Assembly (NCBI GenBank): GCA_023078685.1
Contig: JALGAS010000001.1
Location: forward strand, 5,518,001-5,582,000
Source of the DNA: Neopestalotiopsis rosae
Taxonomy: Eukaryota > Ascomycota > Sordariomycetes > Amphisphaeriales > Sporocadaceae
Direction: 5' to 3'
DNA length: 64,000 bases
The notes under the pieces are model-generated. The model was not told the DNA's origin. It searched no databases and worked only from the letters and a program-made list of their open reading frames with translations. A program made the translations under genes and the position numbers. Positions 45,759-57,884 of this stretch are shown here, in pieces; position 1 is the stretch's first letter, and each line of letters opens with the position of its first letter.

Positions 45759-46845
45759 GATGATACCCTGTGACTTGGAAAGAAGAACTTTGTGAGAAAT
45801 TACTGGCTTAAGAACTGCCAAGGCATTTGAAAAGGAATCAATTCACTACATCGCTTGCAGGTAAGCCGGTAAGCAGGGAGATTCTAAAGTATTTGTATGC
45901 AGTCTTCAGATATCGAGAGAATTATACATGGTCGTGGACGTTCTGTGTCGAGCGTTATTCTTCTACAGCCTTTAAACATCGGGCAGCTGCCGGAATTGTG
46001 TTTACCCATATAAGTCCAAGACGTCTTGGACAGGACGGTGTGGTTATTCGGACTCTGGCAAACGAATAACATACTTGCTTTTACGGATATAGCAGTGTCA
46101 CTATACCCGCGGCAAGACAGATTCCACCATCTGGCAGCGGGGTGAACCCCAGCAGAGATCATTGATGCGGTGGATCCCTTGACCTTGGCGCTCCGGGGAA
46201 AACGTCAAACATGGATGTTTCTATGATGCAAGTTTGCTCGCAGTCTAATGCTATGGAGTCTTCAAGCTAAATGCGACTTTCGATTCAAACAAGGGTCAAG
46301 GATTTGGCTATTAGTTTTGGAATATGGCTGAGAATGAAAGAGGACTAAGAACCTGTCTAGCGCTCCCTTTGATTATAAAAACAGTATTCCCATGTCATAC
46401 GTCGAATGGCGTGCAGAGAGAGCTTTAGTGGCTGTTGGCACTTTTAGTGGCCGCCCGGCGACGCTGCAGGAGATATAGTGCTGACAAGATCCATTCGTAC
46501 AAATCACCGTCGGCCAACAAAACCAAGCGTTGCAATTATTGGCAGGGTTTATGCCTTATAGGTTTCCATAGGATGACACTAAAATGTGACCATACGAACC
46601 GTTGGGGTGGTAATCTAGCGCTTGGCTATAGTCATTGAAGTGATACTGTATACAGTATATACATTCGTTTAGTGTTCAAGCAGTCTTCACACTGTTGATA
46701 CTCATTCTTTGGAAGTAGCCACAAAGGTAAAATTGCAGAAGAGAATCGACCGATCATATATTGAGTCGGAGGTAGTAATAGTTAAAAATACAAGTCAAAA
46801 AAGCCAATCCTCCCCTTTCAGTGCCTGGAAGTACAATTCTGCAAC
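45759..46845. other. Intergenic
   Basis: Upstream region of the propeller gene and 3' flank of the DUF1996 gene. Contains a tatacagtatatac palindromic stretch near 46650. No gene seen. Confidence 0.5.
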
Positions 46846-47899
46846 TTAAGCAGTCGCGGCACCACGTCTGCGGCTGCTGACGGCGCGCTTGGACATCAGG
46901 GCGACGCTCTCGGCGTAGTCGCTGGTGCCATTGTCCGGGTCCGCGTCGGTGGCGTTATCGGCGCCGCAGACGGAGCCGGCATTGTACTCGCCGTCGGGGC
47001 CGTCGACGCCGGCGAACTCGGTCTTGCTGTTGGCCAGGAGCATGTTCTCGGCGGCCTCGGGGAGCCAGCCGTTGATGAAGTCGCCGTGGGAGCAGTAGCC
47101 GTCGCCGCAGGCGAGCTCCAGGGGCGGGGTGCCCTCCCAGCCGTCGGGCAGGGCGGTGCGCAGGTCGTAGCGGATGGAGAAGCGGAGCTGGGGCATGCGC
47201 TTCATGCCCTCGGGGCAGCGGTTGGTCGAGCGGAACGTCGTGTTCCAGTTCTGGGTGCCCGAGTAGGCCGACTCGAGCGTGTCCTCGTTGACGCAGTCGT
47301 GGAACAGCAGCAGCGTCTGCAGGTGCGTGCTGCACGTCTTGAGCGGGAACGCGGCCGCGTCCTTCTCGGGCTGGTCGCTGTCGCCCTCGCAGAACCACGA
47401 GATGCCGGCCAGGTCGTCGACCTCAGCCTGCGTCGTGGCTGATGCGTTGCCGGCCACGCCCCGGTAGTTTTGGGGAATGGCGACCTCGGCGTTGTTGATG
47501 GAGACGTAGTAGGCGCTGAAGCGGTTTACGGGCACAGGGTATTGTACGCCATCGTCGGGACTGGTGTAGACCAAAGTAGGGACCCCTGTTGATCAATTCA
47601 ATCATTAGCCGCTATTCTTGACAGGGGGTACCGTGTAAGTCTATTCATTACTTACAGTAGACCGAGTAGTCATTGGGGTTTTGAGTAGAAGAGCAACCGG
47701 CTTGGACTTCAGCCGATGTGGTGGTGTTGATGGTGACGGCATCCGAGCCAAAGAATGAATGCATGTGACTCTTGTCATATTGTCCAGGAAAGACGATAGG
47801 ATCAATGTTCTTGAGCATGAACCTGTCCGAAGTGGTAACAGTGTAAGCGCTGGCCGCACCGAAAGCGGCGGACCATAGAAGCGAATTGGACGAGTGCAT
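46846..47899 (-). CDS. Secreted DUF1996 protein
   Basis: Exons 47899-47656 and 47585-46846 are joined across a 70-nt intron with a GTAAGT donor to give 327 aa. The splice creates DYSVYWVPTLVY, a signature of DUF1996. An N-terminal signal peptide (HSSNSLLWSAAFGAASA) is followed by RFMLKNIDPIVFPGQYDKSHMHSFFGSDA, the conserved start of the domain with its His residues. Cysteine pairs (WFCEGD, LKTC, HDCVNE, NRCPEG, CGDGYC) and GDFINGWLPEA complete the domain. DUF1996 proteins are extracellular and usually of unknown activity; some have WSC domains, absent here. The C-terminus is Ala/Arg-rich with a Lys-Arg pair, which may be processed. The coding region is much more GC-rich than its flanks. Confidence 0.92.
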
Positions 47900-48747
47900 C
47901 TTGTTGATAGCGAAAGAATTTGAATTCAGTAAAAGTACGGTAAATGAATGTGCTGGATCCAGGCCAGATAGAGAGAGAAAGTAAAATGAATGAATAAATG
48001 AATGTAAATGAGGTTGAATGAAAGCTTACACGATGGAACTGTGAGAAGAGCCGCAAAATATCAGCGAAACGAATGGAGATATCGGCAAAGCATTTATTCA
48101 ATCGCAGAGCCTCATGGTCTCAGTGGAATGCTCCAATGTAATGCGGTGCCCGAATCCCAAAATGTAGCATTTGCCGTCGATTAGGATTACAGTTGGGCGA
48201 TTCGCTGTCTTGTTTATAGTGCCAAGACGCCGCTATTCGGGGGGTGTTTCAGGCCTTACCGCCGGGGGGGGGGGGGGGGTTTGGCATGATAAGCTTATTT
48301 CGTCTGTTGTATACTTGAGATTCCCCCTCAGAGCCCCTTTTATGATCCTCTATCCCACCGGAGAGCATAGGCGTTTATTCTCTTAGTCTGCCGTGTGCTA
48401 CCGTTTTTACATAACCATCAACGTTGTCAAGTCGAAGTTTATCTTCTTTGCTTCGCGCGTAGTTGGCGCGAAAGACGAGTATTTTCATCAAACTTGAACC
48501 TCTATTTCAGGCGCTCGTCTCCGCCAGAGCAACTGGGGTCAAACTTTACAGACCCGCTGTAAAATTGCCGCCGGTAGACTAGCAACTCATTCATTGATGT
48601 ATAAGAAGGCTATATCAGTAGGATTATATTAATGACTATGTACTCGCTTTTCTATTGTCCCGACTTTTCATGATTCATGTCTCTTTGCAGCACCCTGCTG
48701 CTCTCTAAATGCCGCCCTTGCCTATAATTTGCATATAAATGCCGGGC
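47900..48747. other. Intergenic with a 16-G run
   Basis: No gene seen. A homopolymer of 16 G occupies 48264-48279. Confidence 0.6.
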
Positions 48748-49289
48748 TCAAGCAGACTCAACATCCACCCGAAGGGCCGCATTGGCGTCGTCAGAGCCGG
48801 CGCCCTCAAAATTGACCTGCACGGCCAGACCAGTGGTCGTCGGCGTGCTCCACCACTGGTAAATGTCGCTGGTGTTGGCTTGTACCAGGTACGTTGCGCC
48901 GTCGACAGTGACTTGCGACAGCGCGGCGCCCGAGGTCTGGCTGAAGAGAAAAGGGGAGTCGACATTTAGTTTGCCGCTGCCGTTGGTGGGCTCGTCGGCT
49001 TTGAAGAGACGGCCCGAGGTTCTTAATTGTAGAGATAAAGTGTTAGTTACTCGTTTCATGATCATCGCATCATTGGGTTGGCCTACTCGTTGAATGTGAA
49101 TTGCTGCTCGTACTCCAATGCTGATGACAGGATCTGAGCGCCTCGAGATACTGTCGCAATGGTGGATGGATAGGATGCTGAGCCATCTTCAGGCACAATG
49201 GTGATATAGAATGGCCCGGTGATGGTAGCAAGGGCGGTGCTGCCAAGCGTCAGGGCCGCAGCCAGAGTGTGAACGGCAGAGAAGCGCAT
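48748..49289 (-). CDS. Small secreted protein
   Basis: Two exons, 49289-49087 and 49021-48748, give 158 aa. The intron has a GTAGGC donor, an ACTAAC branch point and a TTAAG acceptor, and the join is in frame. The signal peptide is RFSAVHTLAAALTLGSTALA. The mature part starts with ITGPFYITIVPEDGS and has alternating hydrophobic residues throughout, as in a beta-sandwich. QWWSTPTTTGLAVQVNFEG lies near the C-terminus. Three likely N-glycosylation sites are visible. It has no cysteine framework and no enzyme motif. Similar small cysteine-poor secreted proteins are common in Sordariomycetes and mostly lack known roles. Could be wall- or host-surface-associated (inference). Confidence 0.8.
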
Positions 49290-51416
49290 TGTCGGTTTGT
49301 AGATAAAGGTCGACGAAACAGATAAGAGTGTTTGCTGTTCTTGTGCCTGACTATCTCCCAGGGTAGTGTAAAAGTGGTATGGTTCTCGTCAAACTGCCGT
49401 GACGAGGCGACGTCTAGATATATACACGTTTTGAGTAAGCCACATCCAATCTGACGATATCCACACCGACTGACCGGTGGAATTACGGTCCTCCCATCCG
49501 CAATGGCGTTCGCTCGCACGAGGGGAAAAAAGCCTCTTCTCGTTATCGTACACGAGAGGTAATCCATGGGCTGAGTCTGATGGCCCGATTGCTCGCGTCA
49601 GCAAAAATAGCTCTCAGCGGCTGCATGTCGCCTAACCGAACTTCCCGAGTAGGAGGCTCGCTTCGGGACCCATTTGATTGCATCCGCGCCACAGGCGAGC
49701 CGAGACCGTTGTCGCAATCAATCGTTCAACGGTCCCGGGTTGCGACACTACGACACCACCGCGATTGGTCTTTACTTCCGGATTGCAGGAACCATTTGTT
49801 CTGGAATGGCCGAACTGACGTTCATGCAAAGGAGGCCGCTCATGTTGGTGAAATTCAGCTTCGCTACGTTGCCTTGTCGGCAGTCGCCCAACTTGCTTGG
49901 CAATATGTCCTTGCACCAATTTCATGCTTTGGACATACTGTAGGCAAGCATCAGAATAGGACACAAAACGCGAGAGATGATTGCAGAGTCTAATATCATG
50001 GCAGTATATCTGAATGACGCGAACTCTTAGCCCTACTATCTAAAGATTGCCATCTCGGAGATCTGCTCAGGGGTCTGCTCACGGACCACGGCATAAGCAT
50101 ACCGATATAGTTATTCTAATCCGTCGAGTCCCCTCATGGATGCCTGGCAATGCAGGGAAAAACAGGATTGTATTGCTAAGAATATTGACGTGCTGCAGGA
50201 CGCTGATATATATTAATCCGACACACCGCTCTTGTGATCGGCGCCCAGACCTAGGTGAAGGATTCAGGAAAGTGTTTTGGCAAGTCGAGCGCGCCCGCCA
50301 AGACGTGCGGGCACTTGGACAGGGTTTGTCGGTCCACGTAGAAGCCTAGGCCAGGGGTCGTTTCCATCTTTTCTCGGAATCATGCCGGTTGGGTATTCCC
50401 ACGTTTCTGTAGTACACACGCTTAGTCGTCCATAGGCCCCGGCCGGCTGGTTCGGAATGTGGTGTAGCAACCCGTGAGCTCCCTGTACGATATCTTGACG
50501 AAGCGCTCCAATCAGTGTGGCGATGTTGTCCGAGGTAGGGATATATACGAGTATTTAAGGTTGAGCAACGCCCAGTTGGGCATCCCTTGATTATGTATGT
50601 ATATTCTCCATCATCGCCATCTTCATTCGGTGTCTGATTTGCCATGAATAGGAAAATGACTGTTACGACTACCGCGGCGGGCTGTCATATTTCGCGATCG
50701 ATAATGATAGTCTCACAACGTCAGGATGCTTGTGCAATCAGGTATTGAGCCGGCCGTCATAAAGTAGTGACCTTGGGAAGTTGGCCTGCAGCACGGGTAG
50801 GGTTTTGTTCATCGAATTAATCACTGCCAGGCCTTTCGATGCCACTACTATATCTGATACATAATCACGCAGTGCCATGTCATTGAGATATGTGAAAGAC
50901 GTTCAAGTCTCTAATCTAACCAAGCAGACCATACGCATGATCCAACAAACATAAAGTCTACATCATTGGAGCACAGAACGGACCGGTAGTGTACAAATAC
51001 TTGCAACTTTGAGGTAGTGTATGAGAGTAGATATGGTCGATCTCAAACAGAAACTTTGGGAAAAGAGAGGAGAAAGAAGAGGAAAGTCTTGTGTATCTGC
51101 GCCTTCTATCTGTGCGGACAGCCATGATCATACTGGTCATTATCACTTTGAAAGAGGGGCGCTCAAGTGATTACGCGAGCCGGAACATCATTCGAAGGAT
51201 GGGCTGCTTACAATGGTATTCACTCTAGACAAACTCGAAACTTGTTATTAATCTGATCTCGGGTAGACTTCTACCGAATCCCAAGATTGTATGAACTTGA
51301 CAGCCCCCAATTCCTGGCTGAAGAAGTCTCACGACGGAAGTAAAGCCGCGCGGTAGTCCTGCCGATCAAGAAGGATGCCAGAGATCTTCGCAATTGCCAC
51401 CGCCGAGCTGGAGACA

Positions 51417-51419
<3 letters not shown>
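49290..51419. other. Gene-poor region
   Basis: No supported gene in 2.1 kb. Frames of 100-137 codons near 49580-49990 are open on both strands and have no splice support or recognisable composition. Confidence 0.45.
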
Positions 51420-51472
<53 letters not shown>

Positions 51473-51484
51473 TTTTTTTTTTTT
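51420..51484. repeat. C53-T12 homopolymer tract
   Basis: A run of 53 C is followed directly by 12 T. On the opposite strand this is a 53-G run able to form G-quadruplex structures. Runs this long are also a classic site of assembly or sequencing length error. Confidence 0.95.
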
Positions 51485-53704
51485 AGTTTCAGAATATTGT
51501 ACAACTCTCAACGCGTGTTGGTGCCTGTCCTGTCATCATGCAAGTCTCGCGAAAACGCCTCTCTTCCTTCCGGGGTGGAGATACCCGATGGAGAAAGCTC
51601 GTGGACACAGGCACAGGCACATGGGGCGTAGCAAGAGAGAGAGGGGGTAAGAGGGCAGCAGACTCATCCCTCGTCAGCACTTTAATAAGGAGATATGCCG
51701 GCGAAATAAGGTGGCGAGAAGAGGCGAGTGCCGAACGTGACTGGACGGGACTTGGGAGAAGGATTGCATTGCATATCTCACGGCAGGGTTCGTGAAATGA
51801 CGGGATAGAGGAGGGAGGAAAGACCAAAGTAAACGTGACATTGGTTCGGAGCCATGTGCGGGCCCATCGTATGCAGGGCCAGCTGCGTGGCTGATGTTGC
51901 TGTCGCCCTTCTTCTGCGTCGGAGCATCGATGTTGGGGAGATTTGGGGGTGAAGAAAGAAAATAGATGGAGAGGCGGCTTCGTAACTCGTGTGCCGAAGG
52001 ATTTGGACAACCGGGAGCGCAGCCAGTGGCTTGCGGCAAGTTTGGTCTCTAGGCTCGAGAGCAGAGGGGGCCAAACGCCAATGAAATCTAGTATCATCAA
52101 TGTCGATCTCAGGTTTGCGCGTTCTCTTACTTTCGCACGTGGCGGCCACGTGTAGAAGATGAATTTATTTTCTTCTCTTCCCCATCTCATTGCCCAGACA
52201 AGGCAAAAAAACGTTAGGGCTGACAGGCACGCGTATCATCGAAGTGGAACATAACAATTCTTGGCTCACTCAAATTACATTTACGTGACGATTGGGCATG
52301 ACCGGGGACATTGATGGCCAATCAGATCGGAGAATTACCGATTCAGGACACATGGGAGGAAGGGGTGCCTGCATGCCCTATAAGCCCTACGCTACAGGTA
52401 GGTACTCGAGTGAAACAGTCAATGGTAGATCTATTGGATTCCACGCTAGACGTTGAGAAATAAAGTTTTCTGTACGATTAAATCATAGTTTTCCTCCCAG
52501 CCTGTCCAGTAGCAAGACTGGAGATGAAAGACGATGGGCTAACAGGGGGCCGACCCCAAGACAGCTACCCTCCAATTCAGTGAGTAAGGGCCCTTTTTGA
52601 GCAATTCAGACGATTCATTGGCCCAGGTCGCAAAGATCCATGTCTGTAAAGATGGGGAAGAAGCAATACAATCGCACGTGGGAGACACATGGTTCGAGGC
52701 AGACAAAAGGCTATCACACAGTAGACGTTGTGTGTTCTATTCATTGACCGGGCAAGCAGCTAGGGACGCATCCAATACTACCTGCAAAGGGAGATTAAGC
52801 GACCACAGTGTTTATGATTTGCCGCGGCGGCATTCTGTGGGGGTTTAGAAAACGGTCATGGGGAAGGAAAGCCAAGAATTCCGAGAGCCTAGCTCATAGG
52901 AAAGGCAACTTTCTTTGGATTTAACTTCTTTCCTTCTTTTGACAAGAAAATGCCAGTGCTCTTATCATTTCCTCTGTCCTTTCTACCAGGGTTCAATATG
53001 AGCCCCCAAAGCATTCAAGTCGCTCCCCCCGAGAAGAGAGATGGTCTTAGATAGTGATCATAAGTGGGGGTGCCAAGGGGAGACCAAGTCGCCGTTGTGG
53101 TGTCGACTACCATACAGCCCGAAGGGAGTGTGAGATAATCGTCAAGAGTGGGCTAAGCGCGAACCAAGTCTTTGTGTAAAATGGTTATTGGCACGAGAGT
53201 GACCACCATCTCCCCTGCTGCCCTCCGTACCTTTTGGGCATGGGTCGGTTGGGGGAGGCGGGCAGGGCTGGCCTCGGAGCTAAACCCTTGCTGCTGACTA
53301 TTGCCCTGTACCTCTCTTGACCACAGGAACACATGGGAAAAGCTTGTTGGAGACAATGGAGACTTGATGCCTCTGCCGCGGAGTTTCCATGGCATATCGA
53401 ACAATGTGATACTGGGATTGTACAATGTTAGATGAAAACAAAATCATAGCTCAAAATGAACATTATCATTATATACATATTTATCGTAGTTGCAAGGTGC
53501 AACTTGACGTTTTGTAAGATACTAACACATCTGCTAAATAAAAGTTGTTGTAGCATCGTGTAGTCTTTGTAGTCTTTTCGCTCCTATCGTTGCAACAATC
53601 GCAGTGGTAACTCCTCTAAACGCCGTATCCAGTTCCAGAAATATCCCCTCCCAAACGTAATATTGATACAAGTAGTAGTACAGTGCGCCAAGGCTGTTGG
53701 GACT
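51485..53704. other. Gene-poor region
   Basis: No supported gene. A 233-codon frame on the minus strand (51489-52190) is rejected as non-coding: it is Ser/Pro/Arg/His-rich, overlaps others and ends in the homopolymer flank. The stretch may serve as a distant promoter. Confidence 0.45.
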
Positions 53705-54027
53705 TCAGCGTTTCTGCGATGAGAAGTTCTGGTCGAAGCCGTCGAGCGCACTCTTGACGCGGTTCTCATGGTACCCTGCCGTATATTGAGTCGGGCTCCA
53801 TAGTCGTTCGGTGGCGGCGCTGCTACTGTTGGGATCTTTGAGGAGTTCGAGTCTAGTTCGGGAAAGCAAGTTTTGTTCCGTGGTGCTGGACTTTGATCTG
53901 TGTCTGTGAAGGAAACGTTGTTAGAGTGAGTGTAATATGTATTAGAAGGGACAAGGCATAATTACCTTGGGCAAGATTGGGAGCAAGTGCTCTGACAAAC
54001 ATCGGTTGACTTTGCCATGCCGGGCAT
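53705..54027 (-). CDS. Small spliced hypothetical protein, 86 aa
   Basis: Two exons, 54027-53966 and 53903-53705, are separated by a 62-nt intron with a GTAATT donor and a CTTCACAG acceptor; phase 2 fits on both sides. The N-terminus has three cysteines spaced C-x3-C-x3-C (VCQSTCSQSCP). The rest has a strongly protein-like character: LLSRTRLELLKDPNSSSAAT, then ERLWSPTQYTAGYHENRVK and SALDGFDQNF, ending in QKR. The second exon is read on one frame only, with no strong alternative on the opposite strand. I do not recognise the family. The regular pattern suggests a conserved small soluble protein. An alternative start is the Met three residues later. Confidence 0.75.
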
Positions 54028-54804
54028 TTGGTAAGGGAGGAAAGGAGATTGAGGATCAGGATAATGATCTATTTGTCTGTGTTTGTATGTGTTGTTGATG
54101 AGGCGCAGAGCTCGCCAGAGAAGAGAGGCGATGCGTGCTGACAGATTGACTGCCGGGGATGGAAACAGACGATAGCACTGTATGATCACACTATGGAAAA
54201 TGATCAAATGCAAAAGAGCAGCAGGCTGTATGTTCGTAGACGCGGGTTTGAAGTATGATGGATTGCCGTACCACGCCGCAGAGTGTGTACCTTGTAGACG
54301 AGAGAGAGTAAGCGATAAGACGATGCTTCATAATTACCAGGCCATCAAAAGAAGGGACATGTCCTCTTAAGTATAGTAGTCTTGGAGGTGTCACTCGTTG
54401 CCATGTCCATCTGTCAGCAAAGCACGTCCATCGGCTGTAAAGATGGCCTGGACTAGAATACTACTATGGTCTGGGGCGTAGACAGTTTAGTGCTGCTTAG
54501 ATATGCTATTATAGGAATATGGAGAGACATGGAAAAGCACGAGCCATTGTGCGCTGTGTGCAAAATGGTTCATATTGCGTAGACCTACCACTGATACTAT
54601 TAGCACGAGCCAACGTGGTATCGATCGACATGATTGCAGCGTTTCAGATTTTCAGCAGTTCTAGGTTGTGGGGTGTGGTTGACAAGAAAGGCCACGGGAG
54701 AGAAATAGGCTCCGGAATGCGCTAAAGAAAGCCACAAGAATAGAGAGAGTGCTACAGCAGAGAGAATAGACCGACAAGACATTTCGTGGTGGTGTTGCCA
54801 AAAG
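54028..54804. other. Intergenic
   Basis: Upstream region of the 86-aa gene; no other gene seen. Confidence 0.5.
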
Positions 54805-54879
54805 GTGTATGTATGCTTGTGTGTGCCTGTATGCTCTGTGCCTGTACGCTTGTGTGCCTGTGTGCCTGTGTGCCTGTCT
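54805..54879. repeat. TG-rich imperfect repeat (tgtgcctg units)
   Basis: About 75 bp of imperfect tandem units based on tgtgcctg/tgtatgc. It is a decayed minisatellite. Confidence 0.8.
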
Positions 54880-57800
54880 AGCTGAGCGTTGAGCGCCTCA
54901 ACTCAGTAACGAAAGACACCTATAATGTTGATGTGATATAGGGGCACCGTATACCCTGTGGTTATTTTCGCCCACGAGACGTGACATGAGATCACCCACC
55001 CCACAATTACCTGCATGTTGTTGTGGAAAAGACTGTGGTCGACTTAAAATTGGGATTACTCGCAAGACTGGACTCTCTTGGCGAGAGAGCGAAAGAGCGA
55101 GAGAAAGACTGAACTGTTAGCAGGAAGCAAGCGACTGCGGGGGCCGAAATGATGTTGAAGGGCCCTCAGCTATACTAGGCCTCTTGCTGCAAACCACCTG
55201 ATCAGGTGAGGGCCCTTGAATAGGGTGCGACCTGTCTTCAGGCCCTTACAAAAAAGTACCCTGCTTACCCCAAGGGGATTAAAGCAGAGGGGGGATCAAC
55301 GGTAGGGTAGGCTGGAGCCGAGCATGCTGCAAGACTATAGTCGAAAAGGGAGATCGGGAGGATCTGTCTTAGGCCGGACTTGGCTTCCTGTTGTCATTGT
55401 GCGGAGGCGAGGAGCGCCGCAACTTGGGCCTAGGAGGAGGAATTGAATGAAAGGATAAAGAAAGGCCTTTCTTGGGGCCCAGGGACCTCAAACTTAGATC
55501 TTTCGCTGCGTCTTCCGTGCGTACCTAGTACGGCTGGTAGGTAAGATGCCTGCACACCTATGCAAGCAGCTAGCAAAAGGCCCTTGGGCCGGTCCTTGCC
55601 CTTGGCAAGCTGAGGGGCCCTTGAACCCCTGACCCTGTCAATTTTTTAGTTGACGTCTGGGCCTGGTCATTTTCTCATAAGGCTGTACAGAGTACTATGT
55701 AGTGGAGAACGTCAAGAACAGCACCTATTCTGTATATCATGACACAGGTGCTACACTTTACTGTAGGTATATAATATTAGCCCAGCTAAATTAGGAAAAT
55801 CCAGGTATATACAGACAACGGATCAACAGATCTACCACTTCAACCTTGCGCAGCTAGCGTAGCCGTTGCCCTACCGCAATTATCTTTCTCCATTGCCTTA
55901 CCTACCTGGGTAATGGGTAGTATAGCTAGGTCTGGAGTCGCTATTGCTTAAAAAAAAGACCACCTCCTTGTTCCTGTGCCGTCTTTGGGCAGTCAACCAA
56001 CCTGGTCTGTCTGATTATTCGGCATTCGGATGGAACATTAGCACAACAATTTCTCCAGGCCCTGCCAGCTACAGACCCTTGCACAGTTTTCAATGCCCAG
56101 CCAGCACAATGTAGTATGATCACAAATACGAAATTAACTTCCATTTTCATCGACGACATGGGTTGCAATCGCGTTTCGTTCAATTTGCTGCACAAGGAAT
56201 CTCGAGACTCGCAGCTGGGCGATCTGTTTCATCAAGCGCCCTACCTTGCCAATGAATACAGCGGGACGTCAAATTGTGTGTATGCGCGTGGGTGTCGCTT
56301 CTCGTTGTCATGAGTCTTGGTGGTCAGCAAGCAAGCAGCAGCAGCAACCGTCCCGTTCGTGCCTCGGTCTCTGCGAATCGAGAAAAAGGAACTAGAATCC
56401 GACCACTCAGAATACTTCACCATGCGGACGGTTTCTGCTTGCAGTTAGTTCTCCCATCTTGCGCCTTCGACCAAACTGTCCGGTACTCAGGATCCTGGTA
56501 AGAAGTGATCCATAAGGCTGAGAGGGCAATATGAGTGTACACCTCCTCCAGGATTATAAACGTTAGATCATTACTTGCCCCACGCAAGGACCCAACACCC
56601 CCCATCGGGATTTTACCACCAGAATCAAGCCTAGTTTCTGTTTACTTCCATAGTCAGTGCTGGAACCTTCTTTCGCTGTACACAACCAGCACAAAAAGTA
56701 TGAAGTGATACCCAGCAGATCAGAGGGCCATCAGGTGGAACAAAGTACCGACCTAACGTTTATAATCTGTGAGGAGGTGTAGATGACCACTTGGCCGGGT
56801 TGAGCTAGCGACAGCCGAACCGTGTGCTCGTCTGATGTCTTCCCCCCGGTAGACATGCAAATCATCCGAACTGGATCTCTTTTTCACGCCACAAGTGTGA
56901 GCCATAAATTGGGTAGCAAGACATCTTTGCGTTCTACAAACTAGCTACTAAAATTGAGTACCCTAAAAATACTGCAAAAAGGCATAACAGAACCCGTTTT
57001 GATGCAGAAGACCTTTGTCGCCACCTATTCGTCGTTGCTTGCGTAAGGTCACGGTTTAGGATTACAAATAAAGAATGATTTGTTTCCTAGAAATCTGAGG
57101 TGTCAGTTTAGTGAAAATGGGAAGAGGGACAAATAGCTCCAGCTGTTATGTGCCCCTCTTCATGCAACCTGACCAGTTATCGACCATGCTCGTCAACGCT
57201 GATGTGAAGTTTTTGTCTTCCCCGGTTTCCGGGGTTCTTCGATTCTCTTCACATTCCCCGAGAATTAATTGTTTGGACATTGCCTAACATTCGTGACGCG
57301 CCATCCTGTCAAAGTTCTAAGGAAACGTTACTTTAAGGTCATCGCTATCGCACGACAGCCGAGGACTGTCATACAATAAGATTTGTCGTCCTGGTCGACT
57401 TTCAAGCCTCTATGCTTGGCATGAGTCGAGTCTTGGTCAGCAGAGGGGTGAGAGTAAGAAGGCCAGGACAACGATCTCATGGGCAAGGGTCTGCCCTGTA
57501 TATTGCATCTTGCATATGCAGCCTGAGTGTTGGTAGCGGGACCGTTCCTTTCCCTTTTCCTTATTACTGAAAACTATACCGAGCCCACTGCAGTGGCGCC
57601 TCCCTCAAATACAGTCGGCTCCTTCTCATCGTCATCCCCACTCGCGGCATCCCTCAGCCGACGTAGCAGACCAAAGACGCTGGTCCTCTTCAGAGTACAC
57701 ATCATCATCATCCGCCGTATGACCGGGCAGCGTCAATCGATCGAATCAGAGTTCAGGCAATAGCGCGCCGCGCTTGCGCGTCAACAGGGTTACTCCCAAT

Positions 57801-57884
57801 GATACCCTCCTCGTATGATGTTATCGTGGTAGTATTGAAAAATTGACATATCAAGCCAACCAAGATGAGGCATCATGTCACTGC
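54880..57884. other. Gene-poor, repeat-word-rich region downstream of the PKS
   Basis: No supported gene except the doubtful one listed separately. From about 55150 to 55640 the words GGGCCC, GGCCCTT and AGGCCT recur many times, and 55670-55930 is AT-rich with short palindromes. It may be degenerate repeat DNA. No transposase or terminal repeat was found. Confidence 0.45.
55941..56159 (-). CDS. Doubtful small secreted cysteine-containing protein
   Basis: An intact 72-codon frame with three candidate starts (56159, 56150, 56144). The last gives MEVNFVFVIILHCAGWALKT, which could be a signal peptide, then a short part with four cysteines (NCC, EC, DC). No splice signals or homologue recognised. 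Chance is quite possible. Confidence 0.22.
   Translation of the reverse strand: MSSMKMEVNFVFVIILHCAGWALKTVQGSVAGRAWRNCCANVPSECRIIRQTRLVDCPKTAQEQGGGLFFKQ

Noticed and set aside
45186..45795. Two plus-strand frames of 142 and 197 codons
   Set aside because: Antisense shadows of the GC-rich propeller gene, which has clear blade periodicity.
51489..52190. 233-codon minus-strand frame
   Set aside because: Low-complexity Ser/Pro/Arg/His-rich composition, overlapping frames in other phases, and no splice continuation or motif.
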